NCBI GenBank assembly: GCA_046726435.1
Contig: JBKPAM010000038.1
Location: 1 to 52,970 of the forward strand
Length of the DNA: 52,970 nt
Reading direction: 5' to 3'
DNA from: AC-32 sp046726435
GTDB taxonomy: Bacteria; Actinomycetota; Thermoleophilia; Gaiellales; Gaiellaceae
The notes beneath the pieces were generated by a model. That model was not told the origin of the DNA and did not search any database. It worked only from the letters and a program-made list of their open reading frames with translations. This document shows positions 22,977 to 31,757 of this stretch, in pieces. Made by a program: the position numbers and the translations under genes. Within the stretch, counting starts at the first letter, position 1. The number at the start of each line of letters is the position of its first letter.

Positions 22977-25582
22977 GTGCGCTCGCGGGTCTGATCGCCG
23001 CCGTAGCGATTCCGCTCTTCGCACTCGGCGGCGGAGCGGATCGAATGGACCTCGGCGATCCGAGCAACAGCGTCGGCGTGCTCGATGCAGGCTCGGGCGC
23101 CGTCAAAGACGCCGTCGAGCTGCCAATGGCGCCGACGGCGGTCGCGGCCGGGCTGGGATACGTTTGGGCGGCGAGCGCCGGCGCCAATGCCGTGTTCGCG
23201 ATCGACCCGGAGACGAACACGCTGCGCCAAAGGATTGCGGTCGGCAACACGCCCGGTGGAATCGCCGTCGGCGGTGGCTACGTCTGGGTGACGAACAGCC
23301 TCGAGGGGACCGTTTCACAGATCGATCCCAGGGCGCTGATCGAGCTCCAGAAGATCCGGGTCGGGAACGGCCCGACCGGGGTCGCCTTCGGCGGCGGCCA
23401 CGTGTGGGTGGTGAACACGACCGACCACACGATCTCGAAGATCCGCGCGCGCACCGGAAAGCTGCTGAAGACATACACGACGGTCACGGATCCCGGAGCC
23501 GTCGCTGTAGGCAAAGGCGCGGTCTGGGTCGCGAGCAAGTCGAGCGGCTCCGTGGTCAGGCTGAACCCGCGCAACGCTCAGCAGCTCAAGAAGATCGTCG
23601 TGGGCGGAGGCCCTACCGCAGTCACCGTCGGACTCGGCAAAGTCTGGGTGGCAAACAGCGCGGACCGGACTGTGGCGCAGATCGACCCTGCCTCCGAGAG
23701 CGTCGTCGATGTGGACAAGGTCGGCGCAAATCCGAGCGGTCTCGGGGTCGTCCGAGGCGAGGTTTGGTCGACGAACGAGCTGGACGGCACCGTCTCGCGC
23801 ATCGATCCGGCGACTGACCGGCCAACGACGGTTCGGCTCGGAGGCCGACCGACCGCAGTTGTAGCCGCAGACGGGATCGCCTACGTCGCGCTGCGACCGG
23901 TTGGAGCGGCTCACCGCGGGGGGACCTTGAGGGTTGCGCTGCTGAACATCGATCCACTCGGGACGACACTCGACCCCGCGCTTGCATCTTTCGACATGGC
24001 GCGGTTCCTCTCTTTGACGGGCGATCGACTCCTTACGTATCGACAGGTCGCAGGGGAGGCGGGGAACGAGCTCGAACCCGATCTCGCGGTCGCGATGCCG
24101 TACCTATCGTCCGACCGCAAGACTTACACGTTTCAGCTGCGGCCAAACGTCCGCTATTCGAACGGTGAGCTGGTGAGGGCGACTGACGTTCGTCGCACCT
24201 TCGAGCGGCTGCTCAGGCTCAGGGGGGCCGAGGCCGGGTTCGATGAGCTCGTCCAGCTCCACGCGATCCGCGGAGCGCAGTCCTGTGATCGGCGGCGCTG
24301 CGACCTTAGTGCTGGGATCGTCGCCGACAATGCCGCCGGAACGGTCATGTTCAGGCTGAACACTCCGGACCCGATCTTCCTGCACAAGCTCGCCGCGACG
24401 ACCGCAACCATCATCCCGGCCGGGACCCCGTTGCGCGAGGCGAAGCGGCGGCCGATTCCCGCTACGGGGCCGTATCGCATCGCCAGCTTTGACCCGAATC
24501 ACTCGGTCCGGCTCGTCCGCAATCCACGTTTTCGCGAATGGTCGAATGCCGCCCAACCGGCGGGCTACCCCGACGAGATCGTGGGTGAGGTCGTGCCCGC
24601 GCAAGAACAGCCGATCGCGCTTCGTCTACGCGGGCAGAAAAAGCGGATAGCCCTCGTCGAGCACGGGCAGGCTGACCTGACGTCGAGCCATGGCGCCGTC
24701 CCGTTCCTTCCGGGTGTCTCGGCGCCATTCCTGCCCTTGGTCCACGGTCATCCAAGACCCGTGACCTTCTACCTCGCGTTCAACGTCAAGCAACCGCCTT
24801 TCGACGATCCCAGGGCGCGGCAGGCGATCAACTATGCGCTCGACCGGGACAGGGTCGCGCAGCTCGCGGCGGGGGAAGACGAAAACCGGCCGACGTGCCA
24901 AGTGATTCCCCCGAACTTCCCAGCGCATCGCAGGTACTGCCCGTACACGCGCGACCCGCAGGCCGAAGGAGGCTGGACGACCCCCGACCGCGGCCGGGCG
25001 ACCCGACTGGTTGAGGCGTCGGGCACGGCGGGGGCGCCAGTGACGCTCTGGGTCCCTCGCGACCCGGCCGGCATCGGCCTCGGCAAGTACTTGAAAGAGC
25101 TCCTCGACGGGCTCGGCTACCGCGTCCGCCTTCGTTCCTCCTTCACAAGACGGATCGTCTGCTCGGGCTCGCCCCGTCGCTGCGAGCGGATGTCTCCGGC
25201 CGGCGCGTACTTCACGGCGTACTTCACTGCTGTAGCCAAGCGGAAACCATTGCCGGAGATCCTCTGGAGCGGTTGGGCAGCCGACTACCCTGGCGCCTCG
25301 AACTTCATTCAGCCCCTGTTCTCGTGCCGGGGCGATTTCAACATCGGGCACTTCTGCGACCTGGCGCTCGATCGACGCATCGGCCGCGCGCTACAGCTCC
25401 AGCAGACCGACATAGCGGGAGCGAACCGGCTCTGGGCCCACCTCGACCGCGTGATCACCAACAAGGGGGCCTGGGTCCCGCTGTACAACGTCTACGGGGC
25501 GGACCTCGTCTCTAGGCGGGTTGGCAACTACCAGTACAACCCGTGGTACGGAGCGCTGCTCAGCCAGTTGTGGGTCCGATAG
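22952..25582 (+). CDS. Membrane-anchored YVTN/YncE-like propeller fused to SBP_bac_5 solute-binding domain
   Basis: An 876-residue frame from GTG 22952. A transmembrane helix (about 7-28, VIGALAGLIAAVAIPLFALG) is followed by a seven-bladed propeller (about 40-310) with repeated GYVWAA, GYVWVTNS, GHVWVVNT, GAVWVASK, GKVWVANS blades, and then a family 5 extracellular solute-binding domain (about 320-876; GTLRVAL, LTGDRLLTYR, RQAINYALDRDRVAQL, WSGWAADYPGASNFIQPLF) as in oligopeptide/dipeptide transporters. No permease or ATPase genes are nearby, so it probably senses a ligand rather than imports it. It most likely was translated with the preceding SARP module as one transmembrane regulator. Confidence 0.85.
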   Translation: MAEAQGVIGALAGLIAAVAIPLFALGGGADRMDLGDPSNSVGVLDAGSGAVKDAVELPMAPTAVAAGLGYVWAASAGANAVFAIDPETNTLRQRIAVGNTPGGIAVGGGYVWVTNSLEGTVSQIDPRALIELQKIRVGNGPTGVAFGGGHVWVVNTTDHTISKIRARTGKLLKTYTTVTDPGAVAVGKGAVWVASKSSGSVVRLNPRNAQQLKKIVVGGGPTAVTVGLGKVWVANSADRTVAQIDPASESVVDVDKVGANPSGLGVVRGEVWSTNELDGTVSRIDPATDRPTTVRLGGRPTAVVAADGIAYVALRPVGAAHRGGTLRVALLNIDPLGTTLDPALASFDMARFLSLTGDRLLTYRQVAGEAGNELEPDLAVAMPYLSSDRKTYTFQLRPNVRYSNGELVRATDVRRTFERLLRLRGAEAGFDELVQLHAIRGAQSCDRRRCDLSAGIVADNAAGTVMFRLNTPDPIFLHKLAATTATIIPAGTPLREAKRRPIPATGPYRIASFDPNHSVRLVRNPRFREWSNAAQPAGYPDEIVGEVVPAQEQPIALRLRGQKKRIALVEHGQADLTSSHGAVPFLPGVSAPFLPLVHGHPRPVTFYLAFNVKQPPFDDPRARQAINYALDRDRVAQLAAGEDENRPTCQVIPPNFPAHRRYCPYTRDPQAEGGWTTPDRGRATRLVEASGTAGAPVTLWVPRDPAGIGLGKYLKELLDGLGYRVRLRSSFTRRIVCSGSPRRCERMSPAGAYFTAYFTAVAKRKPLPEILWSGWAADYPGASNFIQPLFSCRGDFNIGHFCDLALDRRIGRALQLQQTDIAGANRLWAHLDRVITNKGAWVPLYNVYGADLVSRRVGNYQYNPWYGALLSQLWVR

Positions 25583-25694
25583 ATCGGTTCCGTTCTTGGC
25601 ACGGATCCTCACTGCTGAACGCAAGCGCCTCTGGGTAAGTGAGAGCCGTTGCGACGGCCTGCCCGTAGACGCCGGCCCGCGCCATAATCGATGC

Positions 25695-26654
25695 ATGGCT
25701 GAGGATCAGGAGATGCTCGGCCCTTCCGGATCAGGTCGCGAAGCCGAGCGTGAGCAGACTCGGATCCTCACGCTGCAGACCGCGACGGAGGAAGTGCGGG
25801 CCCGGATGGTCGACGCTACGCGGCCTGCGAGACCGGCTCGAGCGATTCGAGGAGAGCGCCGGGGAGGTACTGGGCTCATCTGTCGACCGCCGATTTCCTG
25901 AACAGCTCGTTTGCCTTCGCGGCGCTCGCCGTGCTCTCCGCGTTTCCATTCCTTGCGGTCACCTCGTCCGTAATCGGTGGAGACATCAGAAAAGCGATCG
26001 TCGCCCGGATGGGATTGAACGCCCAAGCGACACACGATGTGGACGGGTTGATCGCCACGGGCAATCAGGCGGTCGCCACGCTCACCTGGTTCAGCGCCAT
26101 CGTGCTCGTGCTGGGAGGGATCGGGATGGCGTCCACACTCTCTGTGTGGTACCACCGAATCTACGAACGGACTCCGCCGAAGGGGTTCCTCCGGCACCTT
26201 GCCTACCAGTCGCAGGGGTCGTGGCGTTCACCCTCTACATCTCGTTTCAGGTGTGGCTCTTCGACGAAGCGCGGCCAGCGGGCGGTCGTGGTCTGGTCTT
26301 CCTGCTTACGTTCGTGACCGGCGCGCTCTTCTGGTGGTGGTCGTCCTACATGCTCCTGTACCGGCAAGTGCCGCTGCGGCGAATGTTCCCTGCCGGCGCG
26401 GCCACGGGAGCCTGCGTTACCGGTCTCGGAGTGTTCTCGTCGCTCTTCTTCTCGCATCAGGTCACTTCGGGACAGAGAGCTACGGCCCTGCCGGTGTCGT
26501 CATCGCGCTGATCACCTTCCTCGTCGGCTTGGGTGTCTGTCTCCACGCGGGGGCGGTCTTCGGTCGAATGTGGAACGAACGACAAGCCGAGCCGCGCCTC
26601 GCTCGACACCCGACCCGGCTGAGACTCAGTACCGGCTCTCGGCCATCCTCTTGA
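25695..26654 (+). pseudogene. YihY/BrkB-family membrane protein, broken by about four frameshifts
   Basis: Pieces in all three frames line up as one YihY/virulence-factor BrkB protein. ATG 25695 gives MAEDQEMLGPSGSG and TEEVRARMVDA; a shift near 25810 gives LRGLRDRLERFEESAG; a shift near 25862 gives RYWAHLSTADFLNSSFAFAA through WYHRIYERTPPKGFLRHLAYQ; a shift near 26205 gives VAGVVAFTLYISFQVWLFDEA through GLGVFSSLFFSHQ; a last shift near 26475 gives ESYGPAGVVIALITFLVG and GRMWNER. About six membrane helices can be recognised. A CATAAT box at 25683 suggests a leaderless start. The 3' end overlaps the convergent DUF7144 gene. Confidence 0.75.
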
Positions 26655-27048
26655 TCGTCTCGCTCGCCTCCTCCCAACGGACGATCACGGCATAGAGGAC
26701 GATCGCGTTCAGCACGAGCCCCGTCAGGGCCCACAACGGGTATTGCGAGCTGCCGACGAAGCCGAGCTGCACGAGGAAGTTGATGCTGCCCGCGATAATC
26801 GTGAACCAGCGGGCCCAGTTCGCGCCTGCGAGCAGGCCGAAGCCGGCGCAGCCGACCACGATCCCCCAGATCAGCGTGATCCAGCCCCAGGTCGTGGTGT
26901 CGAAGACGATGATCTGGTTCGGAGTCAGGGCGTAGTACTCGCTGCGGACGATCGCGATCAGCCCCTGGAAGAAGTCAATCGTCGCGATGAGCAGCATCAG
27001 GATTCCGGCGAGACGGATCCACCCTGCCCAGCGTTCGGCTGCCGACAT
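26626..27048 (-). CDS. DUF7144-like four-helix membrane protein
   Basis: A 140-residue integral membrane protein with four hydrophobic helices at about 11-31, 52-77, 79-100 and 104-124. It has the family features ATIDFFQGL near the end of TM1, ITLIWGIVVGCAGFGLLAGANWAR in the middle and NAIVLYAVIVRW at the end. Such proteins are widespread in actinobacteria, with no established role. ATG 27048 is preceded by a GGAG-type site (AAAGGAGCGTCGA). It is divergent from the SDR gene about 100 bp away. Confidence 0.85.
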   Translation of the reverse strand: MSAAERWAGWIRLAGILMLLIATIDFFQGLIAIVRSEYYALTPNQIIVFDTTTWGWITLIWGIVVGCAGFGLLAGANWARWFTIIAGSINFLVQLGFVGSSQYPLWALTGLVLNAIVLYAVIVRWEEASETIKRMAESRY

Positions 27049-27111
27049 TCGACGCTCCTTTCGCGCTGTGTCGGCGTGCGCTTCGTCACGACCGGGCGCG
27101 TTTCCTTCAAG

Positions 27112-27140
27112 TTGACGTCACGCATCAGCGATGTTAGCGT
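27112..27140 (+). promoter_or_regulatory. Promoter of the SDR-TetR operon
   Basis: TTGACG (27112-27117), a 17-bp spacer and TAGCGT (27135-27140) form a good sigma-70-type promoter. The expected start at about 27147-27148 is only 3-4 nt from the GTG at 27151, so the mRNA is almost leaderless. Confidence 0.65.
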
Positions 27141-27165
27141 TGCTTACATTGTGAGTGGTACTTAC
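27133..27165. promoter_or_regulatory. Two tandem TetR-type dyads over the -10 and start codon
   Basis: GTTAGC-N3-GCTTAC (27133-27147) and GTGAGT-N3-ACTTAC (27151-27165) are imperfect palindromes of equal design, 18 bp apart. Their position over the -10 box and translation start would allow repression by the TetR protein encoded downstream. Confidence 0.55.
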
Positions 27166-28089
27166 ATCGCCAGGGACTGGACGCAGAGGGATATCCCGGA
27201 CCAGACAGGACGGACAGCCGTCGTGACAGGGGCCAACAGCGGCATCGGGCACGAGACGGCCCGAGCCCTCGCCCGGCGCGGGGCCCGGGTCGTGCTCGCG
27301 TGTCGTGATCGAGGCCGCGCCGAGGTCGCGGCAGATCGCATCGAAAGCGAGCTCCCGCAGGCCGACGTCCGTGTTCTCCTGCTCGACCTCGCCTCGCTCG
27401 GCTCGGTCCGGCAGGCGGCCGGGGAGCTGCGCTCCGATTACGACAGGCTCGACCTCCTGATCAACAACGGCGGCGTGATGGAGCCTCCCTACGAGCGAAC
27501 CGAGGACGGCTTCGAGCTGACCTTCGCCACCAACCACCTAGGCCACTTCGCGCTCACCGGGCTGCTGCTCGACCGCCTGCTCGAGATCTCCGGCTCACGG
27601 ATCGTGACCGTGAGCAGCGAGGGGCATGCGCGCGGCGTGATCGACTTCGATGACCTTCAGTCCGAGCGCGGCTACAGCGCCGATAACGCCTACTGCCAGT
27701 CCAAGCTGGCGAACCTCCTGTTCACGTACGAGCTCGACCGCCGACTCGGGGCTGCCGGCGCGCAGACCGCGGCCCTCGCCTGCCACCCGGGCATCGCCCT
27801 GACCGGCCTGTACAAGACGCGCTCGCGACTGGAACGCGCGCCGCTCAGTCCGAGGCTCCGGTTGATCAACTCCAGGTTCGTGCAGAGCACGCAGATGGGC
27901 GCCCTTCCGACGCTCCGAGCCGCAACCGACCCCACGGCGCGAGGAGGCGAGTTCTACGGGCCGCCGGGTCGCGGGTACACCGGCTACCCGGTGCGGGTTC
28001 GATCGAGCGCGCGCTCGTACGACGAAGGGACCCAACGGCGCCTCTGGCACGAGTCCGAACGGCTCACAGGTGTCACCTACGCCGTCTAG
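27151..28089 (+). CDS. Short-chain dehydrogenase/reductase (retinol-dehydrogenase-like)
   Basis: A 312-residue NAD(P)-dependent oxidoreductase. The Rossmann motif is TGANSGIGHE (about 26-35), with ACRDRGRAE after beta-2 suggesting NADP preference, NNGGVM as the NAG-like motif, the catalytic Ser in VTVSSEGH and the YxxxK pair in AYCQSKLANLLF. The C-terminal part contains ACHPGIALTGLY. It resembles the WW-domain oxidoreductase/retinol dehydrogenase branch acting on hydrophobic alcohols or ketones; substrate unknown. GTG 27151 is chosen because the promoter lies immediately upstream and the protein aligns from there. The TetR gene starts 20 nt before its stop. Confidence 0.9.
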   Translation: MSGTYIARDWTQRDIPDQTGRTAVVTGANSGIGHETARALARRGARVVLACRDRGRAEVAADRIESELPQADVRVLLLDLASLGSVRQAAGELRSDYDRLDLLINNGGVMEPPYERTEDGFELTFATNHLGHFALTGLLLDRLLEISGSRIVTVSSEGHARGVIDFDDLQSERGYSADNAYCQSKLANLLFTYELDRRLGAAGAQTAALACHPGIALTGLYKTRSRLERAPLSPRLRLINSRFVQSTQMGALPTLRAATDPTARGGEFYGPPGRGYTGYPVRVRSSARSYDEGTQRRLWHESERLTGVTYAV

Positions 28090-28684
28090 GAGGGACCGGT
28101 ATCACCACGGCGACCTCCGCGCCGCGCTGGTCGATGCCGCGATCGACCTGATCGGCGAGCGCGGCGTGCGCGACTTCTCCCTCGCTGAGGCGACCAGACG
28201 CGTGGGCGTCACTGCCGCGGCGCCGTACCGGCACTTCGCCGACCGCGACGACCTGCTCGCGGCGGTCGCGGTTAGCGCGCTCGAGACGTTCGCGGCCATG
28301 CTCTCCGCCGAGAGAGGCAAGGAGGGAACGCCGGAACAGCAGCTCGCCGCGATGGCTCGCGCCTACGTCCGTTTCGCCGCCGAGGAGCGTCCGATGTTCG
28401 AGACGCTCTTCAGCGCGGGCATCGACAAGAGCCGCTACCCGGAGCTCAAACGGGCCTACGAGCCCATCGACGTGTTCTTCGACCTCGTGGCCGAGGTCTG
28501 CGAGGGCGACGCGGCCGCGGCCGACGCCCTGGCCGGCGCCCTGGAAGCAACCGCCCACGGCCATGCCGCACTGCTCCTCGACGGGGAGTACGGCGAAGGC
28601 CCCGACGCCGTTCGGACCGCCGCCGACCGGGCAGCCGCCGCCACCCTCGGCCTCATCGAGGGCCGCAAGGCGCTCAGTACCTAG
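28070..28684 (+). CDS. TetR-family repressor
   Basis: A 204-residue regulator. The N-terminal helix-turn-helix (about 12-58) shows YHHGDLRAALVDAAIDLIGERG and SLAEATRRVGVTAAAPYRHFADRDDLLAAV; the C-terminal half resembles the TetR_C WHG-type ligand domain (YVRFAAEERPMFETLFSAG). The GTG start at 28070 lies inside the SDR gene, implying one transcript. It probably represses its own operon at the dyads around 27133-27165 and is released by an SDR substrate; this is inference from position. Confidence 0.9.
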   Translation: MSPTPSRRDRYHHGDLRAALVDAAIDLIGERGVRDFSLAEATRRVGVTAAAPYRHFADRDDLLAAVAVSALETFAAMLSAERGKEGTPEQQLAAMARAYVRFAAEERPMFETLFSAGIDKSRYPELKRAYEPIDVFFDLVAEVCEGDAAAADALAGALEATAHGHAALLLDGEYGEGPDAVRTAADRAAAATLGLIEGRKALST

Positions 28685-29304
28685 CCGGAGGCGGCCCTGG
28701 AGATCAGATCGGCGGTCTGCTCGGCCGAGAGGACGTCGGTGTTGAGCACGACGTCGTAGTCCGTCGGCCGCTCTTCGTCGACGGCGTAGAAGCGCCTCAG
28801 GTAGTCGCGCCGGCTCGCGTCCGCGTCCTTCACGGCGCGCGCACCCTGCTTCTCGTCGAGCCCTTGCTCGTCGCAGACCCGGCCGGCCCGTGTCTCCGCT
28901 GACGCCGTGACGAAAACGCGAAGCGCGTCAGGGCCGGTCGGGAGAGCGCGCGAGGCGGCGTGCGCGACGATCACGACCTTCCCGCGGGCCGCCGTCTGCT
29001 CGATCGCCTCGCGGACCAGGGCGCGCACCTCGTCCCTGGTCGGCTCGTCCACGGTGTACGCCCGCGCGCCGGTCGCCCAGGCCTCGCCGCCGCCCTGCGC
29101 GATCACGTCCAGCACCCGCGCCGCGAGCGACTTGCGCCGCTCCTCGTCGGCCACGTCCGCGGGCTCGATTCCTCCCTTGGCCGCCGCACGCGCGACGATG
29201 TCCTCGTCCACGTAGAGGAAGCCGAGGCGGTCGGCGACGAGCCGGCCGACCTCCTCTCCGCCCGCACCCGTCGAGTGCGAGATGCAAACCACCCTGCACG
29301 GCAC
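28681..29304 (-). CDS. Cytidylate-kinase-like P-loop protein
   Basis: A P-loop protein of the cytidylate kinase-like family (PF13189 type), about 207 residues from GTG 29304. The nucleotide-binding loop reads CISHSTGAGGEEVGRLVA, followed by DRLGFLYVDEDIVARAA; later VVIVAHAASRALP, VFVTASAETRAGRV and a lid-like RRDYLRRFYAVDEERPTDYDVVLNTD are present. Members may phosphorylate nucleotides or other small molecules; not all are true CMP kinases, so the substrate is open. The start is uncertain; a TTG at 29343 would lengthen it. Its stop overlaps the convergent TetR stop by 4 nt. Confidence 0.8.
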   Translation of the reverse strand: MPCRVVCISHSTGAGGEEVGRLVADRLGFLYVDEDIVARAAAKGGIEPADVADEERRKSLAARVLDVIAQGGGEAWATGARAYTVDEPTRDEVRALVREAIEQTAARGKVVIVAHAASRALPTGPDALRVFVTASAETRAGRVCDEQGLDEKQGARAVKDADASRRDYLRRFYAVDEERPTDYDVVLNTDVLSAEQTADLISRAASG

Positions 29305-29352
29305 GGTTTTTCGGACGCTAGACAGCGGGCCGGTTGCCGTCAAGCCGGCGCC

Positions 29353-30285
29353 TCAGTGCCGTAGCACCGTTCTGAGGACGAACGCCAGGTTGGCGGGGCG
29401 CTCGGCCATGCGGCGCATCAGGTATGGGAACCACTCAGGGCCGAACGGAGTCGCGACGAGCACCTTGTAGCCGCGGGCAGCGAGGTCCCGCTGGAGCTTC
29501 GGCCGAACGCCGTAGAGCATCTGGAACTCGAAGCGGTCTCGCGGGATCCCCTCACGCTCCGAGAAGGCGATCGCGTGCTCGATCAGCCGCTCGTCGTGCG
29601 TCGCGACGCAGGGGTAGGCGCCACCCTCGAGCGCGCGCTCGAGGAGCCGGACGTAGGCCGCGTCCACGTCCTCCTTCGCCGGGTACGCGACATCCGGCGG
29701 CTCGAGGTAGGCGCCCTTGACGAGCCGCAGGTTCGGTCGGAGTGGCAGCAGCTCGTCGAGGTCCTGCGGCGTGCGATAGAGGTAGGACTGGAGGACGGTG
29801 CCCACGTTGTCGTGGCCCGACGACCGCAGACGCCGGTAGATCTCGAGGGTCGGGTCGACCCAGCGCGAGGCCTCCATGTCCATCCGGACGAAGTTGTCGA
29901 GCTCGGCCGCACGCTCGACGACGCGCTCCACGTTCTCGTGGGCGACCTCTTCGCCCAGGGCCAGCCCGAGGTGGGTGAGCTTGAGGGCGACGTTGACCCA
30001 TAGGCCCTCGTCGTGGATCCGCTCCAGGATCCGGCCGTACTCGTCAGCAACCCCTGCGGCATCCTCCTCGCTCGCGGTGTCCTCGCCGAGGAGCGTCGTG
30101 TTGGCCGCGAGGCCTTGCTCGTTGAGGCGCCGCAGGACGGGGACGGCCTCGTCGAGCGTCTCCCCGGCCACGAAGCGGGCGGCCCCCAGCCGCATCCCGT
30201 GCCTGCCGACGAACCCACGAACCTCGCCGTTCTGGGCGGCGGCCAGGATGCTCTTGCGCAGGAGCGCGTTCGCCGTGTCACGCAC
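29353..30285 (-). CDS. Proline dehydrogenase (monofunctional)
   Basis: A 310-residue FAD-dependent (betaalpha)8-barrel enzyme that oxidises L-proline to delta-1-pyrroline-5-carboxylate at the membrane and passes electrons to quinone. Visible family motifs are VNVALKLTHLGL, VRMDMEAS, TVLQSYLYRT, LRLVKGAYLEP (with the Lys of the active site), VATHDERLI, FEFQMLYGVR and the C-terminal RRMAERPANL with the substrate-binding Arg pair. The GTG start at 30285 gives the usual length for actinobacterial PutB-type enzymes. The partner pyrroline-5-carboxylate dehydrogenase is not in the window. Confidence 0.92.
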   Translation of the reverse strand: MRDTANALLRKSILAAAQNGEVRGFVGRHGMRLGAARFVAGETLDEAVPVLRRLNEQGLAANTTLLGEDTASEEDAAGVADEYGRILERIHDEGLWVNVALKLTHLGLALGEEVAHENVERVVERAAELDNFVRMDMEASRWVDPTLEIYRRLRSSGHDNVGTVLQSYLYRTPQDLDELLPLRPNLRLVKGAYLEPPDVAYPAKEDVDAAYVRLLERALEGGAYPCVATHDERLIEHAIAFSEREGIPRDRFEFQMLYGVRPKLQRDLAARGYKVLVATPFGPEWFPYLMRRMAERPANLAFVLRTVLRH

Positions 30286-30307
30286 GGCCTGGGAGTTTGG
30301 CGCAAGC

Positions 30308-30338
30308 CGCGGGGGCGAGCGGGCGGCCCGCCCCCGCG
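30308..30338 (-). terminator. Hairpin after the amidase gene
   Basis: CGCGGGGGCG (30308-30317) pairs with CGCCCCCGCG (30329-30338) around an 11-nt loop, just downstream of the amidase stop and upstream of the proline dehydrogenase start. Confidence 0.65.
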
Positions 30339-30347
30339 ATTGCAGGC

Positions 30348-31697
30348 TCAGCGGACGACGTCGACGTCGGATGCCCTGAGGAAGGCGATCCGGTGGTTGA
30401 AGGAGATCTCGTAGAACTTCGTGTCGCCCGTGAACACCTGGTAGGTGTCGAGCGCGTCGAAGGTCGTCGCGTCGTAGTAGTCGGCCCCGACGAGATCCTT
30501 CGCCACGTACACCTGTCCCGCCGAGATCGTGTATCCGAGCGTCGCCGTCGAGACGTCCTCAGGGTAGGCGCGCCCGTAGACGGGAATCGAGGTCAGGCCG
30601 GCCCTCGGCGTCACGAGTGTGCCGCCGCCGGGAACGGTGTTCTCCCCGTGCGGGTCCTCGAACCACGCCTTCTGGCCGCCGTACCAGATCGCGACCCAGT
30701 CGCCGGACCGGTCGGCCACCGCGAAGCTCTGGCCCGTGACGGCCTTGTCGCCCCAGTCGTTCGCCTGCGTAGTGCCGACGCCGTCCGGCTCGAGGTTCGT
30801 GCCGCTCAGGAGCGGGTCGGAGACGAGCGGCGAGCTCTCGCTCGGCGCGGTGTGCAGGTAGACGAAGTTCGTCGGCTGGGACGGCAGCGTGCTGCAGGAG
30901 CCGGCGTCGCAGTAGGTCACGACCGGACGATTCGTCGCGAAGTTCGGGTCGATCGTGACGATGCGACGCTCGCCGCCGCTCGGGTTGATCGGCGCGCCGA
31001 CGAGGGCCATGAAGTGCGCCCAGTCGAAGTACGGGCCGGGGTCCCAATGCATCCCGGCCTGAAAGACGGCCGTCGGGCCGGGCACCTGGTCGTGGCCGAT
31101 GAGGTGCTCACGGTCGAGCGGGATGTCGTACCGGTCGGCGAGGTACCGCGTAAGCCGAGCGAGCGAGCGGTACATCCGGTTCGTGAACCAGAGGTTCCCC
31201 TCGGTCGCGAAGCCCTCGTTCTCGATCCCAACCGCATGGCTGTTCACCCACCAGTTGCCGGCGTGCCAGGAGACGTCTGCGGTCGGAACCATCTGGGTGA
31301 CCTGCCCGTCGGACGACCGGATGACGTAGTGCGCGCTCACGTAGGCGAGCGGGTTCTGGAACAGGGCGATCGTCGGGTCGTAGGCGACCTCGGTGTCGTG
31401 GATGACGACGTAGCGGATCGCCAGGCCGTCGTCCGGCCGGGTGGCCAGGTCGTAGTTGCCGTAGTCGCCCGGATCAGCCGAGTTCTGCGCATAGGCGGCC
31501 GGGACGACGCGGCAGGCGAGGCCGTTCGGACACTCGGCACCCGTAAGAGCCGCGTTGCGAAGATGCTGCGAGCCCGACGCTGCCGGCGAGACCGCGGCGA
31601 CCTTCCCCGAAGCCGGTGGCGAGCCCGCAGACGCCGTAGCGGCGACGACCAGCGCGGCCGCACATGCCGCAATTGCCGCAGGCAACGTGCGATGCAT
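30348..31697 (-). CDS. Secreted N-acetylmuramoyl-L-alanine amidase (Amidase_2/PGRP fold)
   Basis: A 449-residue exported protein. Signal peptide about 1-24 (LPAAIAACAAALVVAATASA). The Amidase_2 domain (about 90-240) has the zinc ligand His in YVVIHDTE, a substrate-groove SAHYVIRSSDGQVTQMV, SHAVGIENEG, and the second ligand site EHLIGHDQVPGP with the DPGPYFDW that completes it; it should cleave the amide between muramic acid and the stem peptide. The C-terminal 200 residues contain SH3-like wall-binding material (FVYLHTAPSESSPLV, WVAIWYGGQKAWF). The ATG follows a G-rich ribosome site. A role in wall turnover or defence against other bacteria is possible. Confidence 0.9.
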   Translation of the reverse strand: MHRTLPAAIAACAAALVVAATASAGSPPASGKVAAVSPAASGSQHLRNAALTGAECPNGLACRVVPAAYAQNSADPGDYGNYDLATRPDDGLAIRYVVIHDTEVAYDPTIALFQNPLAYVSAHYVIRSSDGQVTQMVPTADVSWHAGNWWVNSHAVGIENEGFATEGNLWFTNRMYRSLARLTRYLADRYDIPLDREHLIGHDQVPGPTAVFQAGMHWDPGPYFDWAHFMALVGAPINPSGGERRIVTIDPNFATNRPVVTYCDAGSCSTLPSQPTNFVYLHTAPSESSPLVSDPLLSGTNLEPDGVGTTQANDWGDKAVTGQSFAVADRSGDWVAIWYGGQKAWFEDPHGENTVPGGGTLVTPRAGLTSIPVYGRAYPEDVSTATLGYTISAGQVYVAKDLVGADYYDATTFDALDTYQVFTGDTKFYEISFNHRIAFLRASDVDVVR

Positions 31698-31757
31698 GGT
31701 GAACCCCCCTCGTTTGCTGGACGTGCTGGAAGCGCCGGAGTATAGGAAACGCGCGGC

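Noticed and set aside
28073..28564. Antisense frame opposite the TetR gene
   Set aside because: Shadow of a well-supported TetR-family gene.
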